NCBI GenBank assembly: GCA_002914805.1
Contig: JXTB01000064.1
Coordinates: 727,467-791,466 of the forward strand
Direction: 5' to 3'
Source: Parasponia andersonii
Taxonomy: Eukaryota; Streptophyta; Magnoliopsida; Rosales; Cannabaceae
Length of the DNA stretch: 64,000 nucleotides
Positions 48,525 to 60,906 of this stretch are shown piece by piece; the stretch's first letter is position 1; every line of letters begins with the position of its first letter. Below the pieces are notes generated by a model, which worked only from the letters and a program-made list of their open reading frames with translations, ran no database searches and was not told the origin of the DNA. The translations under genes and the position numbers were made by a program.

Positions 48525-50352
48525 TGAACTATGTATGGTTGTGGTTGCAAGTATAGTCCACTCATAGCCATATCTCAATGTGCTCAGTTCGAATCTCATC
48601 TCAAACCACCCACACAAAAAAAGAAAAAAAGAAAAAAAAAAGGCTATAAATCATTTTAGTTATGGAGAGACAGTAAGGGAGTGAACAGTTAGATGATCAA
48701 CATTAGTATAGCACAAGATCCACACCCTGCATGCCAAAGACTAGGCGATTCAGTTTAAGGCTCTATTTTATTGATCATGCTAATGTGCGTTTAAGAAGCT
48801 AACATCTAATAACAAAGAGAACTAATTAATATATTTTAACATGGTAATAAGGGGAAATTCTTTACCTTCTTCTTTTTATTATTAATCATTAATTTTTGCT
48901 CCCACCTTTTTTGGAAAGAAGGTTTTTTGCTTGCATTTCAACGCTATTTTATTTTTTCCCCGAACGGATTTCAAATTAAGCTATTTTGTGTCATAATAAT
49001 ATATTTATAAATTCAAAACATAGTATAAATTCAAAACATAGAGCTATTCTTCATAAAATAAAATGTTCCGCTTTGTTATTACTTTGGTAAATAAAAGTGC
49101 CGTAATAAACTAGACCACTAAAAGTACTACTCACCCGTAATTTCTGGGTCAAGAATGTCACCTTCAAATATTGTATGTATACGTATGTATCTAGATCGAA
49201 TTGAATCGAATGAATCAATACTCTTCATCATTTTTGGCAAAAAGAAAAAGAATAATTACGACGGATAATTGAGATATTGTTGTTTATCTTTAGTTTGCGC
49301 ACATATATATCTCTGAATTGATGGATTGATAACCGGCAGTGCCGTGTTTTAGATCATATGGATTAGCTTCGACAATATCCAAATACATGCTAGTTAATTA
49401 ACTTCATTTTTTTATGCGTGTAAATATATTATATGTTTCCCATAAAAAATATATATTTTTATATTGAACATGTTTATTATGTATGCGCGTAAATCCAATA
49501 TTAATGCCTGGGTATAGATGCTATAGTTGAAAAAAAAAATTCTCCAATTCAACGAGAGAGAGCAATATATCTCTCTTTCTTCCTTAACCAATTGATATGG
49601 CCAAGGGCAGCCTTCTAGTTCTAGTTGCAGGTCAAAGCCACAAATGGAAGAATCTTGGCAGACCAAAAGGATATTATGATGTACGAGGAGACAAAATTTA
49701 GATATAAAATGTTCCTAGATTCATGTACCATATTTCTCAATTCTGATCATGACTTAGCAAAGCTAGCTGCTATGTGAAGCAATAATTGAATACTAATTTT
49801 ATGAGTATTAATAAATGGAAACTGCTTGCAATAGCATATATACTTGAATTCTAATCATAAACATCAGATGATCAAATTAAAATTGTAGCCAGCAGAATTA
49901 AACGGACAAAAACCGATAAAAATTGGACAACTCAAATATACTCACAACCAAGTTTAGCAAAAATAAATTCAAATTAAAAAGAAAATGCAAAAAAAAAAAA
50001 GAAGATAAAATATCAACTACATACTTGATACATGGAGATTCTTAAGTCGTCCCAATTATGTGCTTTTCCAGCATAAAAAAGTTAAATAATTTTTTCCTTA
50101 AAAAAAAAAAGGAAAAAGAACTTTTTTTTTTTTTTTTTTGTGTGTGTGGATATAATCCTTCAAATATAGTTGACGGAATTATTTTTGCAAATCAAAGTTG
50201 GAGAGGGGGTAATGGATTAGAATACCTTCGAATCAAAATACATTTCAGGAAAAAAAATTATAAATATATAAACATATGTCTGTATAAATGTCGCATTGAT
50301 CAATATGTGTAGTATTTATACTTGTGTATTAATTATACCTAAAATAACTAGA
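48522..50352. other. Spacer downstream of the ERF gene
   Basis: A short tRNA-like block with a B-box-like CAGTTCGAATCTC (48585-48597) directly follows the microsatellite and may be another SINE remnant. The rest is AT-rich without recognisable genes. Confidence 0.4.
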
Positions 50353-51021
50353 TCAGTTGTCCCAGATGGAATCATGCTGTATTTCCTCAAAATCACAAAA
50401 CTCAACGTCGTCGTTTAAAAGCACATGATGAGACGTGGACGAGTAGTAGCAGTACTGATTCTGATCCCCAAACAAGACGGCCCCCGCCGTTTGCATCCAC
50501 GTCATCTTCGGCGAATCCAACGGCGAGTCGTTAATCGCCTGAATCTGACTCGGCGACAGCCCCACCGTCACTGGCACCGAGTAATGACCCTCATGACTTT
50601 CAGCACCACCAGTACTGTCACTACTACTACTACTACTACTACTTCCTCCAAACGACATGTCGTTTTGCGCGTCCTCCGTCTCCATTTCCTCGGACGACAC
50701 CCGAATCGGGGCCCTCCTGAACCGCATTGCCGCCTTCTGAGCTGCCACCTGGACATCCTCGGCCCTCGAGGTCGCCGGCCTCGGGAGGCCCTCCGCGAGC
50801 TCGGGGAAGTTGAGGCGGGCCCCCCGCCCCCTGAGGTGGAGCGCCGCGACGTCGTATGCGGCTGCCGCCATCTCGGGCGTCTCGTAGCTTCCGAGCCATA
50901 TTCGGGTCTTCTTTCCGGGTTCTCGGATTTCGGATACCCATTTCCCCCATTTCCGCTTCCGGACTCCCCTGTACGCCGGAGGAGCCACGTGGCTGAACGC
51001 GGACTCTAGTACTTGTTCCAT
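50353..51021 (-). CDS. DREB-type AP2/ERF transcription factor, intronless (222 aa)
   Basis: A single AP2 domain occupies about residues 17-75 ([20 protein letters not shown]...[26 protein letters not shown]...LNFPEL). It includes the WVSEI and RGxR residues that contact the GCC/DRE core. Val at the DREB-diagnostic position and the [12 protein letters not shown] signature place it in the DREB subfamily (A-4/A-5, ERF008-022-like). The C-terminus has an eight-Ser run coded by a GTA/AGT-type triplet repeat and an acidic tail ([19 protein letters not shown]), probably for activation. The gene is much richer in GC than its surroundings, usual for this class. Synteny suggests ERF019 (At1g22810) as the nearest Arabidopsis relative, but this is not proven. 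Confidence 0.96.
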   Translation of the reverse strand: MEQVLESAFSHVAPPAYRGVRKRKWGKWVSEIREPGKKTRIWLGSYETPEMAAAAYDVAALHLRGRGARLNFPELAEGLPRPATSRAEDVQVAAQKAAMRFRRAPIRVSSEEMETEDAQNDMSFGGSSSSSSSSDSTGGAESHEGHYSVPVTVGLSPSQIQAINDSPLDSPKMTWMQTAGAVLFGDQNQYCYYSSTSHHVLLNDDVEFCDFEEIQHDSIWDN

Positions 51022-51109
51022 TAAATTACTAGAAGTAGTATTGGGTTTCCTTCAGTGGACAACTTCAGATCGAGGTTTCTCAGTTCTGATTTCTGAGCAT
51101 ATGTGTACA

Positions 51110-51117
51110 TATTTATA
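51110..51117 (-). promoter_or_regulatory. TATA box of the ERF gene
   Basis: TATAAATA on the minus strand, about 90 bp upstream of the ATG at 51021, the right position for a core promoter with a short leader. Confidence 0.6.
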
Positions 51118-51591
51118 TGTAAAACTGATGGAGTAGTTTGTGAATTAATAATTGCTTGGATATAATATTATATAATTATAAGACTGAAGAGTGAGCTTCC
51201 TCGTAGTTTACAAGCAGTGGAAAAAACTGCTTGCTATGAAGACATGTGCATATAAACTTTATTAGTTTAATAATGCAGTCACATCATGTTCTTCGTGTCT
51301 TATATTTTTTCTTCTTGTGCATACCTTTATTCCTTTTTAATTTAATTCCTTCCCGAATCGTATGACGCATATATTACAAAATAATTAATAGGAATAAGTA
51401 AATAACTTTCTCTATTCTTATAATTAAACTCTTTTCAAACTATCTATCAAATTTCCGATTTAGCATCAGTTAAACCGGGCAACCTTTTTGGTACTAATAA
51501 TTTTACTTCTATCTATCCAAATTCTACTACATCAATATACAACATCATATCACTTACTTTTTTATTTTGTTTAATTTAAATTTTCAGCTTA

Positions 51592-51631
<40 letters not shown>

Positions 51632-53236
51632 CAAGATAAGTCCTTAAATTATAATCTTCTTGATACAAGAACTAACTTTAGGAAACTCGCGATATTAAAA
51701 ATTATTAGAAGACAATAATGTCACATTTTTTTGTATTGTGCCTTCTCTTTAAAATTACTCGATCCAAATTAAAATTTGTAAAAAAAAAAAATGTCCCACA
51801 TTTTGATTGATGGGATATTAGCAAATTGTTGTTCCCTGTTAAAGACGCGGTTTGATTACTGCCAGCGAATCCACTCTTTGTCCACAAGATACTTAATTTT
51901 GAGATTGAACCGGCACGGGTAGCCTTCATAATGATCAAGTACTAGTTTTTTTTTTTAATTAAAAAAAATTAGAATTTGATTAGGACGATGAGAATTTTGA
52001 TATTGGAAGTATCACTTGGATGGAGGGAATGACGATACTAATTGATGATCGGACTAATTAGTATGTTCCTGACACCAAATATAAAATCCATTCAGAAAAC
52101 TAAGGAAAGAGTTACTTTCATCATGATTAATTTCAATTTCCCATGGTCAATGACTCAATGTGTGTCCATTGAGTTGTTTCAAGTAGCCATTGAAGCAAAC
52201 TTTTTTCCTTTAAAATTTAATCAGAGAAAATTTAGTCAAGGATCAAACGAGGAATGGATAAAATCCACTTCATGATGCCGTTGACAAATTAATTAAGATA
52301 TCTATTTGCTAAGAAACAAAAATCCGATTGTGCAATTCGAAGGGTCGAGGGATTAAACTCTTATCTCTTTAGTTCTATATTATATTTACGTATCTATGTA
52401 CCTGTCTTAACACTATATATCTCAGACAATCAATGACTTATAATTTAAAAACTCTATGAAGTTACTCTGATGTTAAGTTCATAGAGTTTTTTGCCCCCAC
52501 CCCCCCGGCTTCCTTTTCCCCAAATAGTACATGATTTTATGTGTAAACTTATTAGCGATTTGTAACCGTTGAATATTTTCTCGATATTATATTATCATAT
52601 GCATATACACATGTACAATGTATTCATTTGATATTATGATGTAACGGTTACAAAATCATATCGGAATCGACCACACATATATCCAAATTTAATAAGAGTT
52701 CTGTACAAATAATGACATGTTTATTAAATCATTTTAATTAAATCACAATTCATCAGATGATTCGAGTGCATATGCTCAACCATATTTTAAATTGAAAAGA
52801 ACTCAAAAGGATTCAAATCACACTTGACGCATTATATTTAGGTTTCAAGGGATGTCTCCAATATTTCTGTGTCTTCTCAAGAAACACATTTTTACATGTA
52901 TATATATTTAATTTATGAATCATGAATCGACTTCGTAAACCCCACAAATACACGTGAAATTTTCAAAAGCAACCAAATCTTTTTCTTTTAGGTAGTCCTT
53001 TTATTAATTTAGAGTATTCTATTCGAACGTGAAATTAGAAAATCAAAAGATATATCATTATTGAATTGTCAATTAACTCGTGTATTTATTAAATAACGCT
53101 AATTAAAAATGAATGGTACTAAGATTGTTAAGTGGTCTACAGTTAGGACTCTTTTTCTTAAAAAATTAATGATTGAAATGGTTTGATTCTTTAGACCAAA
53201 TATTATTGATATCGACTTTGAGAATGAAAAAAAATA
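51118..53236. other. Upstream region of the ERF gene and spacer
   Basis: A (TA)n run lies at 51596-51630. No gene is recognised up to the gypsy element. Confidence 0.5.
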
Positions 53237-53241
53237 GATAT

Positions 53242-53874
53242 TGTTGTGCGGTTTAAAATTCTATGTCAGGTCGCATGAGTAAGATTAAGTACGACATCTT
53301 CCGAAAGAGTTACATGTGACCTCAACCGCATAAGTTATGTGCGACCTCCTCCGAATAAGTTAAGTGCGACCAAAATAAAAAAGGAGACTAGTCTACGCTT
53401 TGTCAAACGGGTAACCTACAAAGAAAGGGAAACAAAAGTTTCTCTTTAAAGATCGACTAGTTACCAGTTACCTTATTTAAATAATTATTCAGTTATATTG
53501 TTACTCAAATTGTATTGCCTGATTATACAGTTACCTATTCTTACAATTAGGAATATTGAGCTACTCTCATCTATATAAAAGGAGTTCAATATTTCGGTGA
53601 GGGGATCTAGGACTTTTTCTGATCTTGAGAGGCTGAGAAATTCTTGAAAGAACCTTTTTTAACTTTCTTCTTCTTTCCGGACAACACATTGTAATTTTGA
53701 GTTCTTGTAATTCTCCAGAAAATTTGAAAAACAGTGGATGTAAGCACATCTTTTTCGGAGCTGAACCACTATAAAATCTTTGCCTCTTTATTTGCTTTGA
53801 TTAATAACCTTTTTCACACAAGCCACATCTTGTAATTTTTTCTAAATTTATTGTTGACAAAACCTCTATCAACA
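53242..53874 (+). repeat. 5' LTR of Tat-type element 2 (633 bp)
   Basis: Ends TGTTG...CAACA. A TATATAAAA box is at 53572-53580, with the leader GGAGTTCAATATTTCGG just after it. It differs from the 3' LTR mainly by transitions. Confidence 0.95.
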
Positions 53875-53894
53875 ATTGGCGCTAGAAGAAGGGC
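53875..53894 (+). other. Primer-binding-site region of element 2
   Basis: ATTGGCGCTAGAAGAAGGG directly follows the 5' LTR and matches the same position in element 1. Confidence 0.7.
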
Positions 53895-53936
53895 TATTCC
53901 GGCAAAATAATTTGTCAAATTTCGCTTTTTTAATAA

Positions 53937-55816
53937 TGGCAAATATCAAATCACTACCAGAAACACCGGGACTAGCCAAAATTATCTCCAAAGTACTGCT
54001 ACTGTATAGGAAGATCCTGCTCAGGATCAGCCTGCCGTGACCGCACCGGAAAATATTGTCCAGAGACAAGATCGTATGGAGGAAGCACTGGTGAACCTTC
54101 AGCAAATTACAAGTCAGATTAATGACTCTCTACGGCGACTTGCTGAAGGATAGATGCTAACGGCGACTTGCTGAAGGATAGATGCTAACTCCACTATAGC
54201 ACGAACGTCCCATAGAATATCCTGCTCAACAAGCTGAGAGAGGAATTCAGATTCTGGAGACAGAACCGCGACCAACCTAAAGCCCGATAGGAGCGTCGAG
54301 GAGATTGCATCTCCAAGGGAAAAGGCAAGGTCGCAGACTTGCCTCTGGTTTCTGGTACGGAAAGTTGAGCACGGATAGTGATCGTGGACAACCTTCCCGA
54401 AGAGCAACCATCAATCGTGATTATCTTGAACACGAGCAAAAACGTCAATCGAGGAGTATCTTTGAAAGGATCAGTAGGGAATCTCGACAGAATCCTATAG
54501 ACCTGAGACAATATCTGGATCAGCGATGTAGTCAGGAGCGATCCACCTCGCATCATAACGACCATAGTCGATCTCGTCGCATTGTTTTATTAGAATCCCT
54601 AAGGTCGTAGTACACCCTACCAAACCAACCCACCCTATATCATGACAACGATCAAAGGCCACTCCTACTACCAGTGAGAGAGAATGTTCTCCCTCTGAAC
54701 GTCGATGTTCATAATCTGAGGATTGCTTTAGATGTACTTGCTGGTTGGGACGATGAGCTCGCTGATGGGTGTCGTCAATCGCCATTCAGCGAGGAGGTCC
54801 GAGCTGCCTCCTTACCTGCTGGATTTAGACTTTCCACCATTAACACTTTTGATAGGAAAACTAATCCGCAGGACTATATGGATCACTTCAGTAACCTGAT
54901 GGAACTTTATCGTGTCAATGATCATGTACGTTGCAGGTGTTTTGCTGTAACTCTCTCAGGAGCAGCAAAGAAGTGGTTTTGAGGGCTCAAGTCCGGCTCA
55001 ATCTCGTCCTGGCAACAACTTCAGACGGTATTCTTAAGACAGTTCCAAGCTGTAAAGAATTTCACTGTTCCACTTGTTAGCTTGTCTGCAATTCGATAAG
55101 GTCCAGAGGAAACTCTACGATCTTATCTCAACCGATTCATCTCAGAGTTAGCAAAGATCAATAACCCACCTGAAGGGGGAGTTTTAACTCTCATGATGGT
55201 CGGGGTGCAACCAGAAACTAAACTCTGGGAGGAATTACTTGAGCGAGAATGTAGAACTCTAGAAGACTTCTATCGACGGGTTGGTCTGTATCTGAGGATA
55301 GAATCTTCGTGCGAGAATCTTCAAAAGACAAAGAAAGAAGGAAGGAAAGATGCTACTAAAGATGCGATCACGACCAATAATAACGGTAATAAGAAAAATA
55401 AAAGAAGTAATGAACAGTTGATGGAGAATCAGCCTAGACCTAAAAATCAGGAGATTTCAAGAGCTCCCATGCGGTTCAACAATCATACCGAGTTAAACGC
55501 ACCCATAGATCATATCTATGCGGTCACAAACCAGCAGGAGCAATACCATCAACCGGAACCAATGAAACGGGACAGAGGAAAGTATGACCCCAATAAGTTC
55601 TGCCGGTATCACAATGATATTAGACATGACACCAATAATTGCTATGCCTTGAAGGATGAAATTGAAATATTGATTAAAGAAGGGAGACTGTGGCAATACA
55701 CTAGGCAGAACAACGAAGGGCGAGAAGAAAATCAACAACGACCTCCAGAAATTCAACGCGAAGTCCGAACTATCTTTGGAAGACCGCATGTTGGCGGAAA
55801 TTCAAAAAGGGCTTAA
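53937..55816 (+). pseudogene. gag: gag of element 2, interrupted
   Basis: The reading begins at ATG 53937 (MANIKS...) and is broken early by stops. A 29-bp duplication (ACGGCGACTTGCTGAAGG...) lies at about 54135-54190. The central part reopens at 54674-54982 (FRLSTINTFDRKTNPQDYMD, then HFSNLMELYRVNDHVRCRCF). After one stop the C-terminal half is open at 55193-55816, with LLERECRTLEDFYRRV and a knuckle-like CRYHNDIRHDTNNC. It would form the particle core; it is now non-functional as a whole. Confidence 0.88.
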
Positions 55817-55906
55817 GACAGGTATGCACGAGAAGCTCGATAACAGCCATTGACTAACGTCATGCATCTTGAGCAGCGACCATGCAAGCTTCAATGAGTA
55901 CTGGAA

Positions 55907-56428
55907 ATGGACATTACTTTCACAGAACAGGACGCAAGGGAGATCCATTATCCGCATAATGACGCATTGGTCATAAAAATTAATTGTGGAAGCACACAGT
56001 TGTGGCGAGTATTGGTTGATAACGGGAGTGCTGTTGACATCCTATATTACAACGCCTTCAAGAAGATGGGGTTGAATGAAAACGACCTAAAGCCCGCTGT
56101 CACCCCACTTTACGGATTCACTAGTAACAGCATAATGCCTATAAGCATGATTGAGTTAATAGTCAACGTTGGAACCTACCCTAGGGTTTCAATGGTAATG
56201 ACCCAGTTCTTGATTATAGATTGCCCTTCTGCATTCAATGCTGTACTGGGAAGACCAACACTGAGGGAACTTCGAGCAGTAACATCGATCTATCATCTTG
56301 CTATGAAATTCCTAACTCAACAAGGAGTAGGCGAAGTGCGAGGAAACCAATATGATGCACGGACTTGTTACAACAACTCTTTAAAGCTCACAGCAAAGGA
56401 TGTGACGCCTCGCACAATGATGGTCTAA
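55907..56428 (+). CDS. Aspartic protease domain of element 2, open frame (173 codons)
   Basis: The active-site motif VLVDNGSAVDILYY, the PLYGFTSNSIMPISMIEL segment and LGRPTLRELRAVTS define a gypsy-type aspartic protease. The frame is open from ATG 55907 to the TAA at 56426-56428. In the intact family this would be part of a gag-pol polyprotein, so the start codon is probably not used as such. A Ser/Glu/Thr-rich spacer with repeated SGET/SDET units follows in a new frame. Confidence 0.85.
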   Translation: MDITFTEQDAREIHYPHNDALVIKINCGSTQLWRVLVDNGSAVDILYYNAFKKMGLNENDLKPAVTPLYGFTSNSIMPISMIELIVNVGTYPRVSMVMTQFLIIDCPSAFNAVLGRPTLRELRAVTSIYHLAMKFLTQQGVGEVRGNQYDARTCYNNSLKLTAKDVTPRTMMV

Positions 56429-56440
56429 CTATAAAGAGAA

Positions 56441-56911
56441 GTGTCAGGTGAAACGACAGTGGAAGCATCAGGCGAAACGTCAGTCAAAGCGTCAGACGAA
56501 ACGTCAATCGAAACGACAAGCGAAGACCTCGACCCTCGAGAAATCGATGGAGAAGTCAAAACTGGACCCATTGAAGACTTGGAGGATTTGCTATTTGACA
56601 GGTCCTCCAAGATTTTAAAGATTGGTGCGAGGCTTCAAGAACCTGTGCGAGCTTCATTGGTCGCTTTTTTGAAATTTAACCTGGATGTCTTCACATGGCA
56701 CCGCCTCAATATAGATACGGCAATCTACCTGAGGATTGAGCTCGATCTCTTAGAAAAAAGATACGAGCAATCTCAGCTTCGGATCGCATCATATCAACAG
56801 TGCACTATTATAACCCTAAAGTCAGACGAAGAGGATTTGAAGTTGGCGACCTTGTTCTTCGGAACCCTCTTGGGAATGACCGTATGTTATTACTGCCATC
56901 ATTCGACCTGA
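56441..56911 (+). pseudogene. Fusion of RT N-terminal stub to integrase C-terminus
   Basis: The 156-codon frame starts in the acidic repeat spacer and enters the pre-RT block FDRSSKILKIGARLQEPVRA, then LVAFLKFNLDVFTWHRLNID. At about 56720 it jumps to ELDLLEKRYEQSQLRIASYQQ, which belongs to the integrase C-terminal region of this clade; a GDLVLRN-like end is readable in another frame near 56840-56880. The catalytic RT, both RNase H domains and the integrase core are missing. The frame is still open across the junction. Confidence 0.8.
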
Positions 56912-57044
56912 GACATATAAGTTAGCTTACACTGGCAGACAAGATCGAGTATGCCTGGACTGCAGGACAGCTTTGTCGCTTTTATCAGTGAATTTTCATG
57001 TATATCTTCATGTTTTCGTCATTCATCAATAAAGATATCTACTT

Positions 57045-57215
57045 ATTCATCATTGGTTGATCGTCATTCATCATTGGTTGATCATCATTCGCTGTTCGTC
57101 ATTGGTTGATCGTTATTCGTTATTTGTCATTCGTAGATCATCATTCGTTGATCATCATTCATTGATCGTCATTCGTTAATCGTCATTCATTGATCGTCAT
57201 TCGGCATCATCAATA
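57045..57215 (+). repeat. Minisatellite of TCATTCGTTGATCG-type units
   Basis: About a dozen degenerate units of 11-17 bp (TCGTCATTCATTGA, TTGGTTGATCATCA and variants) lie just downstream of the integrase remnant. Confidence 0.85.
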
Positions 57216-57852
57216 AGGATGTCTCCTCATTGATCATTCGATTTGAAATCTCTTATAGTTTTATGGCAGTTTTCGGATACTATAAAACTCAGGGGCAGTG
57301 AGATCAGAATATTATCTCCTACTTATTTCCTAAGAGACTATGCAAAATGTCCATTTAGAGGGGACGGAGTTTTAGATCGTCGAAATATCTAAAATTCCTT
57401 AAAATCCTAAGATTTTCTCCTCGCTTCATGCCTTAGCATGTCGTATTACGCAATTTCCCTCCTCGAATAACAAAGTAACTAAGCAAAACGTTCATTGTTC
57501 GATGTAAAATATTACTATATCATACTTTGCCATGGAACTTTTGAAAAACAGTACTGAGTTTGCATCACTCGTACTTGCTGTTTTCTTAAGCGACCTAACC
57601 TATCCTAACACTTAGAACTCGTTTTAAGTTAGTTGGATTCAAATCGCAAAAAGCGTACTGATCAGTCACTTAGTGATTGACTACTTAGTTAAAATTACAA
57701 TGTTGTGTTTTGATTATTTTGCAAGAATATGTCTGACAAGGAAAAAATATTCTTCATTAAAAAATCGCACCCATATATAAGCAGAGAGAGAAAGGAGGAC
57801 CAAGCTCGCATTGTTCTGAAACAAAAAAAAAATAAATAAATACAAGTATTTA

Positions 57853-60480
57853 TTATGCAGAAGTGCTCGCACCACTATCCCCAGTTTTGGCAGTATCCTC
57901 TCTCCAATTTTGGACAAGCTTGACCACGTCCTCGCCAAAGATAGAGAAGTCAAAGTCCGGATGCTCGTAGAAGATGTTAAAAATAATAGTCGACGAGACG
58001 ATGTCACTGGCTTTATCTTCAAGCTCTTTGACTTTAGTCACCTTGAACTCTTCGATAGCTTTGTGAACTGCCTCTGTTGTCGCCTCCTTCATGCGATCCG
58101 GATGCTCGGAGATAGTTTTCTCGAGCTCTTTGACTTTCTCATCGAGATTCTCCTTCTCGAGCTTCTCTTTGGCCAGGCCTTCGAGCAGCTACTGCCTCTC
58201 CAAGTCAAAAGCTTTTTTCTCCTCCTCCCGAGCTTTCTCCGAGTTCTCAAATGCTTGGGTTATCTCATCAACTTTTTCGGCCTTTTCCAAAAATTCGAGG
58301 ATCGGGTCATGCATCAGGACAGCAGCAGCCGCGGTCTGAAAATATAACTATTAATACCAAGAAATAATACATTTGAGGAGAGAATAAAAATGTGCTTACA
58401 TTGGCTAGCATCCTCATCGTAGAACTGAACGCAACCTTGGCAGATCGTCGCTTTATCCTCTCCCAGCCCTCCTTAGAAGTGAAGTAATCAATGAAAGCTG
58501 CGCTCATACCAGCCTTCTCTGGTAATTGATTGAGGAGTGCGAAGAACTCCTTGTCCTTATCTACCAGGTTCGGTTCCGAAGAGGTGGCAACCTCCTTGGG
58601 TGGTTCAGGATGGCTCATTGTTTGAGGCTGTGGAGGAGGCGAGCTTGTCGGGATATCCTCGAAAGCAACTTTTCATTTTTTTGAATTGTCGACCTTCTCT
58701 TTCCTTTTCGATGACAGAGGAGTGCTCTCGGGTGTTTTGGATTTTGCCATGGACCCGAGAGTAGAGGGTGGTGCTTGCAGGCTGCTACTAATAACCATCT
58801 CTGTACAGATATATCAGTAAGCGAGGTGACATAGTACAATGATCATTAAAATATGTATATATATGCTTACCTTCTTACTGTTGAGGAGTTGGTGGTGATT
58901 CTGTTTCTAGAGAAGATGGTTTCGAAGTTGAAGGGGTGACATGTGCTTTTCATTTCCTAGGTTTGGAAGACGAGGCACTTTTATCCATTTGCTTCCTTGG
59001 CTTCTTTTTATTCGAGCTCGAAGGTCTGGACGAACGGACGGGGGGGTCAGAGAACACGGCTCCCTTTGGAAGCAGACCGTAAGCGACCAGTTCTTGGAAG
59101 TACTAAGTACTTTCCAATCAAATTTCTCAATTGGAAGGTCGTTGATTTTGTACACCCTTGCGAGCTGTTACTTGGAAAGTCCAGGCTGTTCCCTATTATC
59201 TGGGATGACATACGAGTGCGATCAGGATAAATATAACAATACAGAAAAAGGCAATAAATTGAAAAACCACCTACCAGGATTTTGAAAGAAGCCGTTATCC
59301 GCATAGTCAAAGTGGGAAAATGGATTTTTCCATTTTCCCATATTGTTGCGAACCCCGTAAATTGTTTTTATTGCCTAGTTCAATCATTTGCTCGTATAAA
59401 AGAAGCCAAGATCTGACGGATTTGATTTCACTTGGTAAAACTAAGCGAACTCTTCAGGAGAAGGAGAGTCTAAACCTAATTTGTGGTAAAGTATGTACAA
59501 ATCTACAATATATCTATATGTATTAGGAGTCAATTGGAAAAGGACGACCCTATAGTAGTCGATAATTGATTTTATGTATGGATGAAGTGGGTGGTGGACG
59601 CCGCACTTGAGAACTGCTTCAGAAAATGAGGCAATTCCACGTGGTAGTGTGTGTGGTCGATTGAATTCCATGGGTAGGTGAAGAGGGATGGCGATCTTAT
59701 AGTTGCACACGATTTTACTGAGCTTGTTCAATGTGCAGCTCGTCCTTATATTGGTACATGACCAATTCTCCTTTACGTATTGATAGCCTGAGGGGCATCC
59801 CTGATATGTCAAGGCCACTGGTCCTAAGGGAGGTCGCCTATGCGAGGACTATTTTGCCTGACCCATGTTATCTCTACTTCAGGTTCTGCCTCAAGGTAAT
59901 CTTTAAGGTTTATGGAGCTAACACTAGAGTTCTCAGATTCTCCTGAGAATGCATTCCCTTCCCTAAAGTCCTCACTACTAGACATCTGAAAAGAAATACG
60001 GATGGGTTTAGTCCTATGCGAGCATCAAGGATCTTCACTATATGCTAGCAAATTTGGGGGTTCACCCTAAGATTGTATTAACAAGCAAGCTCATCAAATT
60101 TTTTCTAATCGGTCTACGGATTCATAAAAATTGCTCGAGCAGTTCGTCAAAAATAAATAAATAAATAAGGTATCAAACCCTAAAAACTCTTTCACGAGTT
60201 CATCTTTGTCCATTGTCTAGAAAAAAGTCTATTCTACGAACTGGTAAAGCGGATCTGAAAAATTCCCATTCCAGTCCATCTAAATGTGGGATGTGTTTCA
60301 ATTCCTAGAAATAAAAACTGAATAAGTTTTTTCGAGAACAGACGAAGAACAATAGGAGAGAAGAAATATACTAACCTTTCTTCGAAAACAGAGAGATTGA
60401 GATATGGTCTGAACTATGACGCTGGAGGGTTTGCTCTGAAATACTTTGGGTTTTAGAGAGATGGAAGACGAGAGAGTTTA
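57853..60480 (-). pseudogene. Antisense intron-bearing gene inside the Tat element (gypsy-type 'putative transposase' class, PF04195-like)
   Basis: Minus strand. A TATAAA box (60482-60477) is followed by a leader, then a 5' UTR intron 60375-59986 (GT...AG), and the ATG at 59985 (MSSSEDFREGNAFSGESENS...). A frameshift near 59820 leads into 59818-59441, with GVHHPLHPYIKSIIDYYRVV and LFQLTPNTYRYIVDLYILYH, matching the conserved core of plant gypsy-type 'putative transposase' proteins. Further introns are clear at 58870-58801 and 58399-58336. The last exon (58335-57853) codes a Glu/Lys coiled coil with one TAG (58191-58189) and a conserved-looking end, ASDIVSSTIIFNIFYEHPDF plus an acidic tail. 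Several stops between 59440 and 58900 make this copy a pseudogene. Function of the family is unknown. Confidence 0.8.
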
Positions 60481-60482
60481 TA
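60477..60482 (-). promoter_or_regulatory. TATA box of the antisense gene
   Basis: TATAAA on the minus strand, about 100 bp before a GT donor at 60375, with a CT-rich leader (CTCTCTCGTC...CTCTCTAAAA) between them, the usual look of a plant Pol II promoter. Confidence 0.5.
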
Positions 60483-60890
60483 ATGAAGAAGAAGAAGCAG
60501 ATTGATTTCCGATATTTATCTCTCAAGTATCATTAAATCACAGCTGTAGATCAAGGTGTTTGATTTTCAGATCTAAAGGCCGAAGTTCATACAGGATTTG
60601 ATTTTTTCCGAAATTAAATCAGTATCTTTCAAAATTTGAAACGATTCGATTTTAAGACTGCAGTAGGCATCATCGCTATCATTAAGTCTCCTCGAATTCT
60701 GCTATTTTTTTAGAAAAGACGACATGTTTTCATCTGTCAGAAAAAGGTGCGAGTGATCTTGAGAAAGGTGAGATTTGAGATCTGGCAACTCTTCGACTCT
60801 TCAAGGGTCTCAAGTCTAGGTCGTGACGTCGCATTTTTTAACCTCGCACTTACATTAGAAGGAAGCTCCATTTTGTCCTAAAGAACTAAT

Positions 60891-60906
60891 GGAGCTGAAG
60901 GGCAAT
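60891..60906 (+). other. Polypurine tract of element 2
   Basis: GGAGCTGAAGGGCAAT directly precedes the 3' LTR; position and composition fit the plus-strand priming site. Confidence 0.6.

Noticed and set aside
48251..48617. Reading frames with Tyr-Ile and Cys-Val runs
   Set aside because: They are translations of the (AC)n(TA)n microsatellite.
50425..51009. Long Arg/Pro-rich reading frame (194 codons, + strand)
   Set aside because: It is the antisense shadow of the GC-rich ERF coding sequence, with no family resemblance; the AP2 domain on the other strand is unmistakable.
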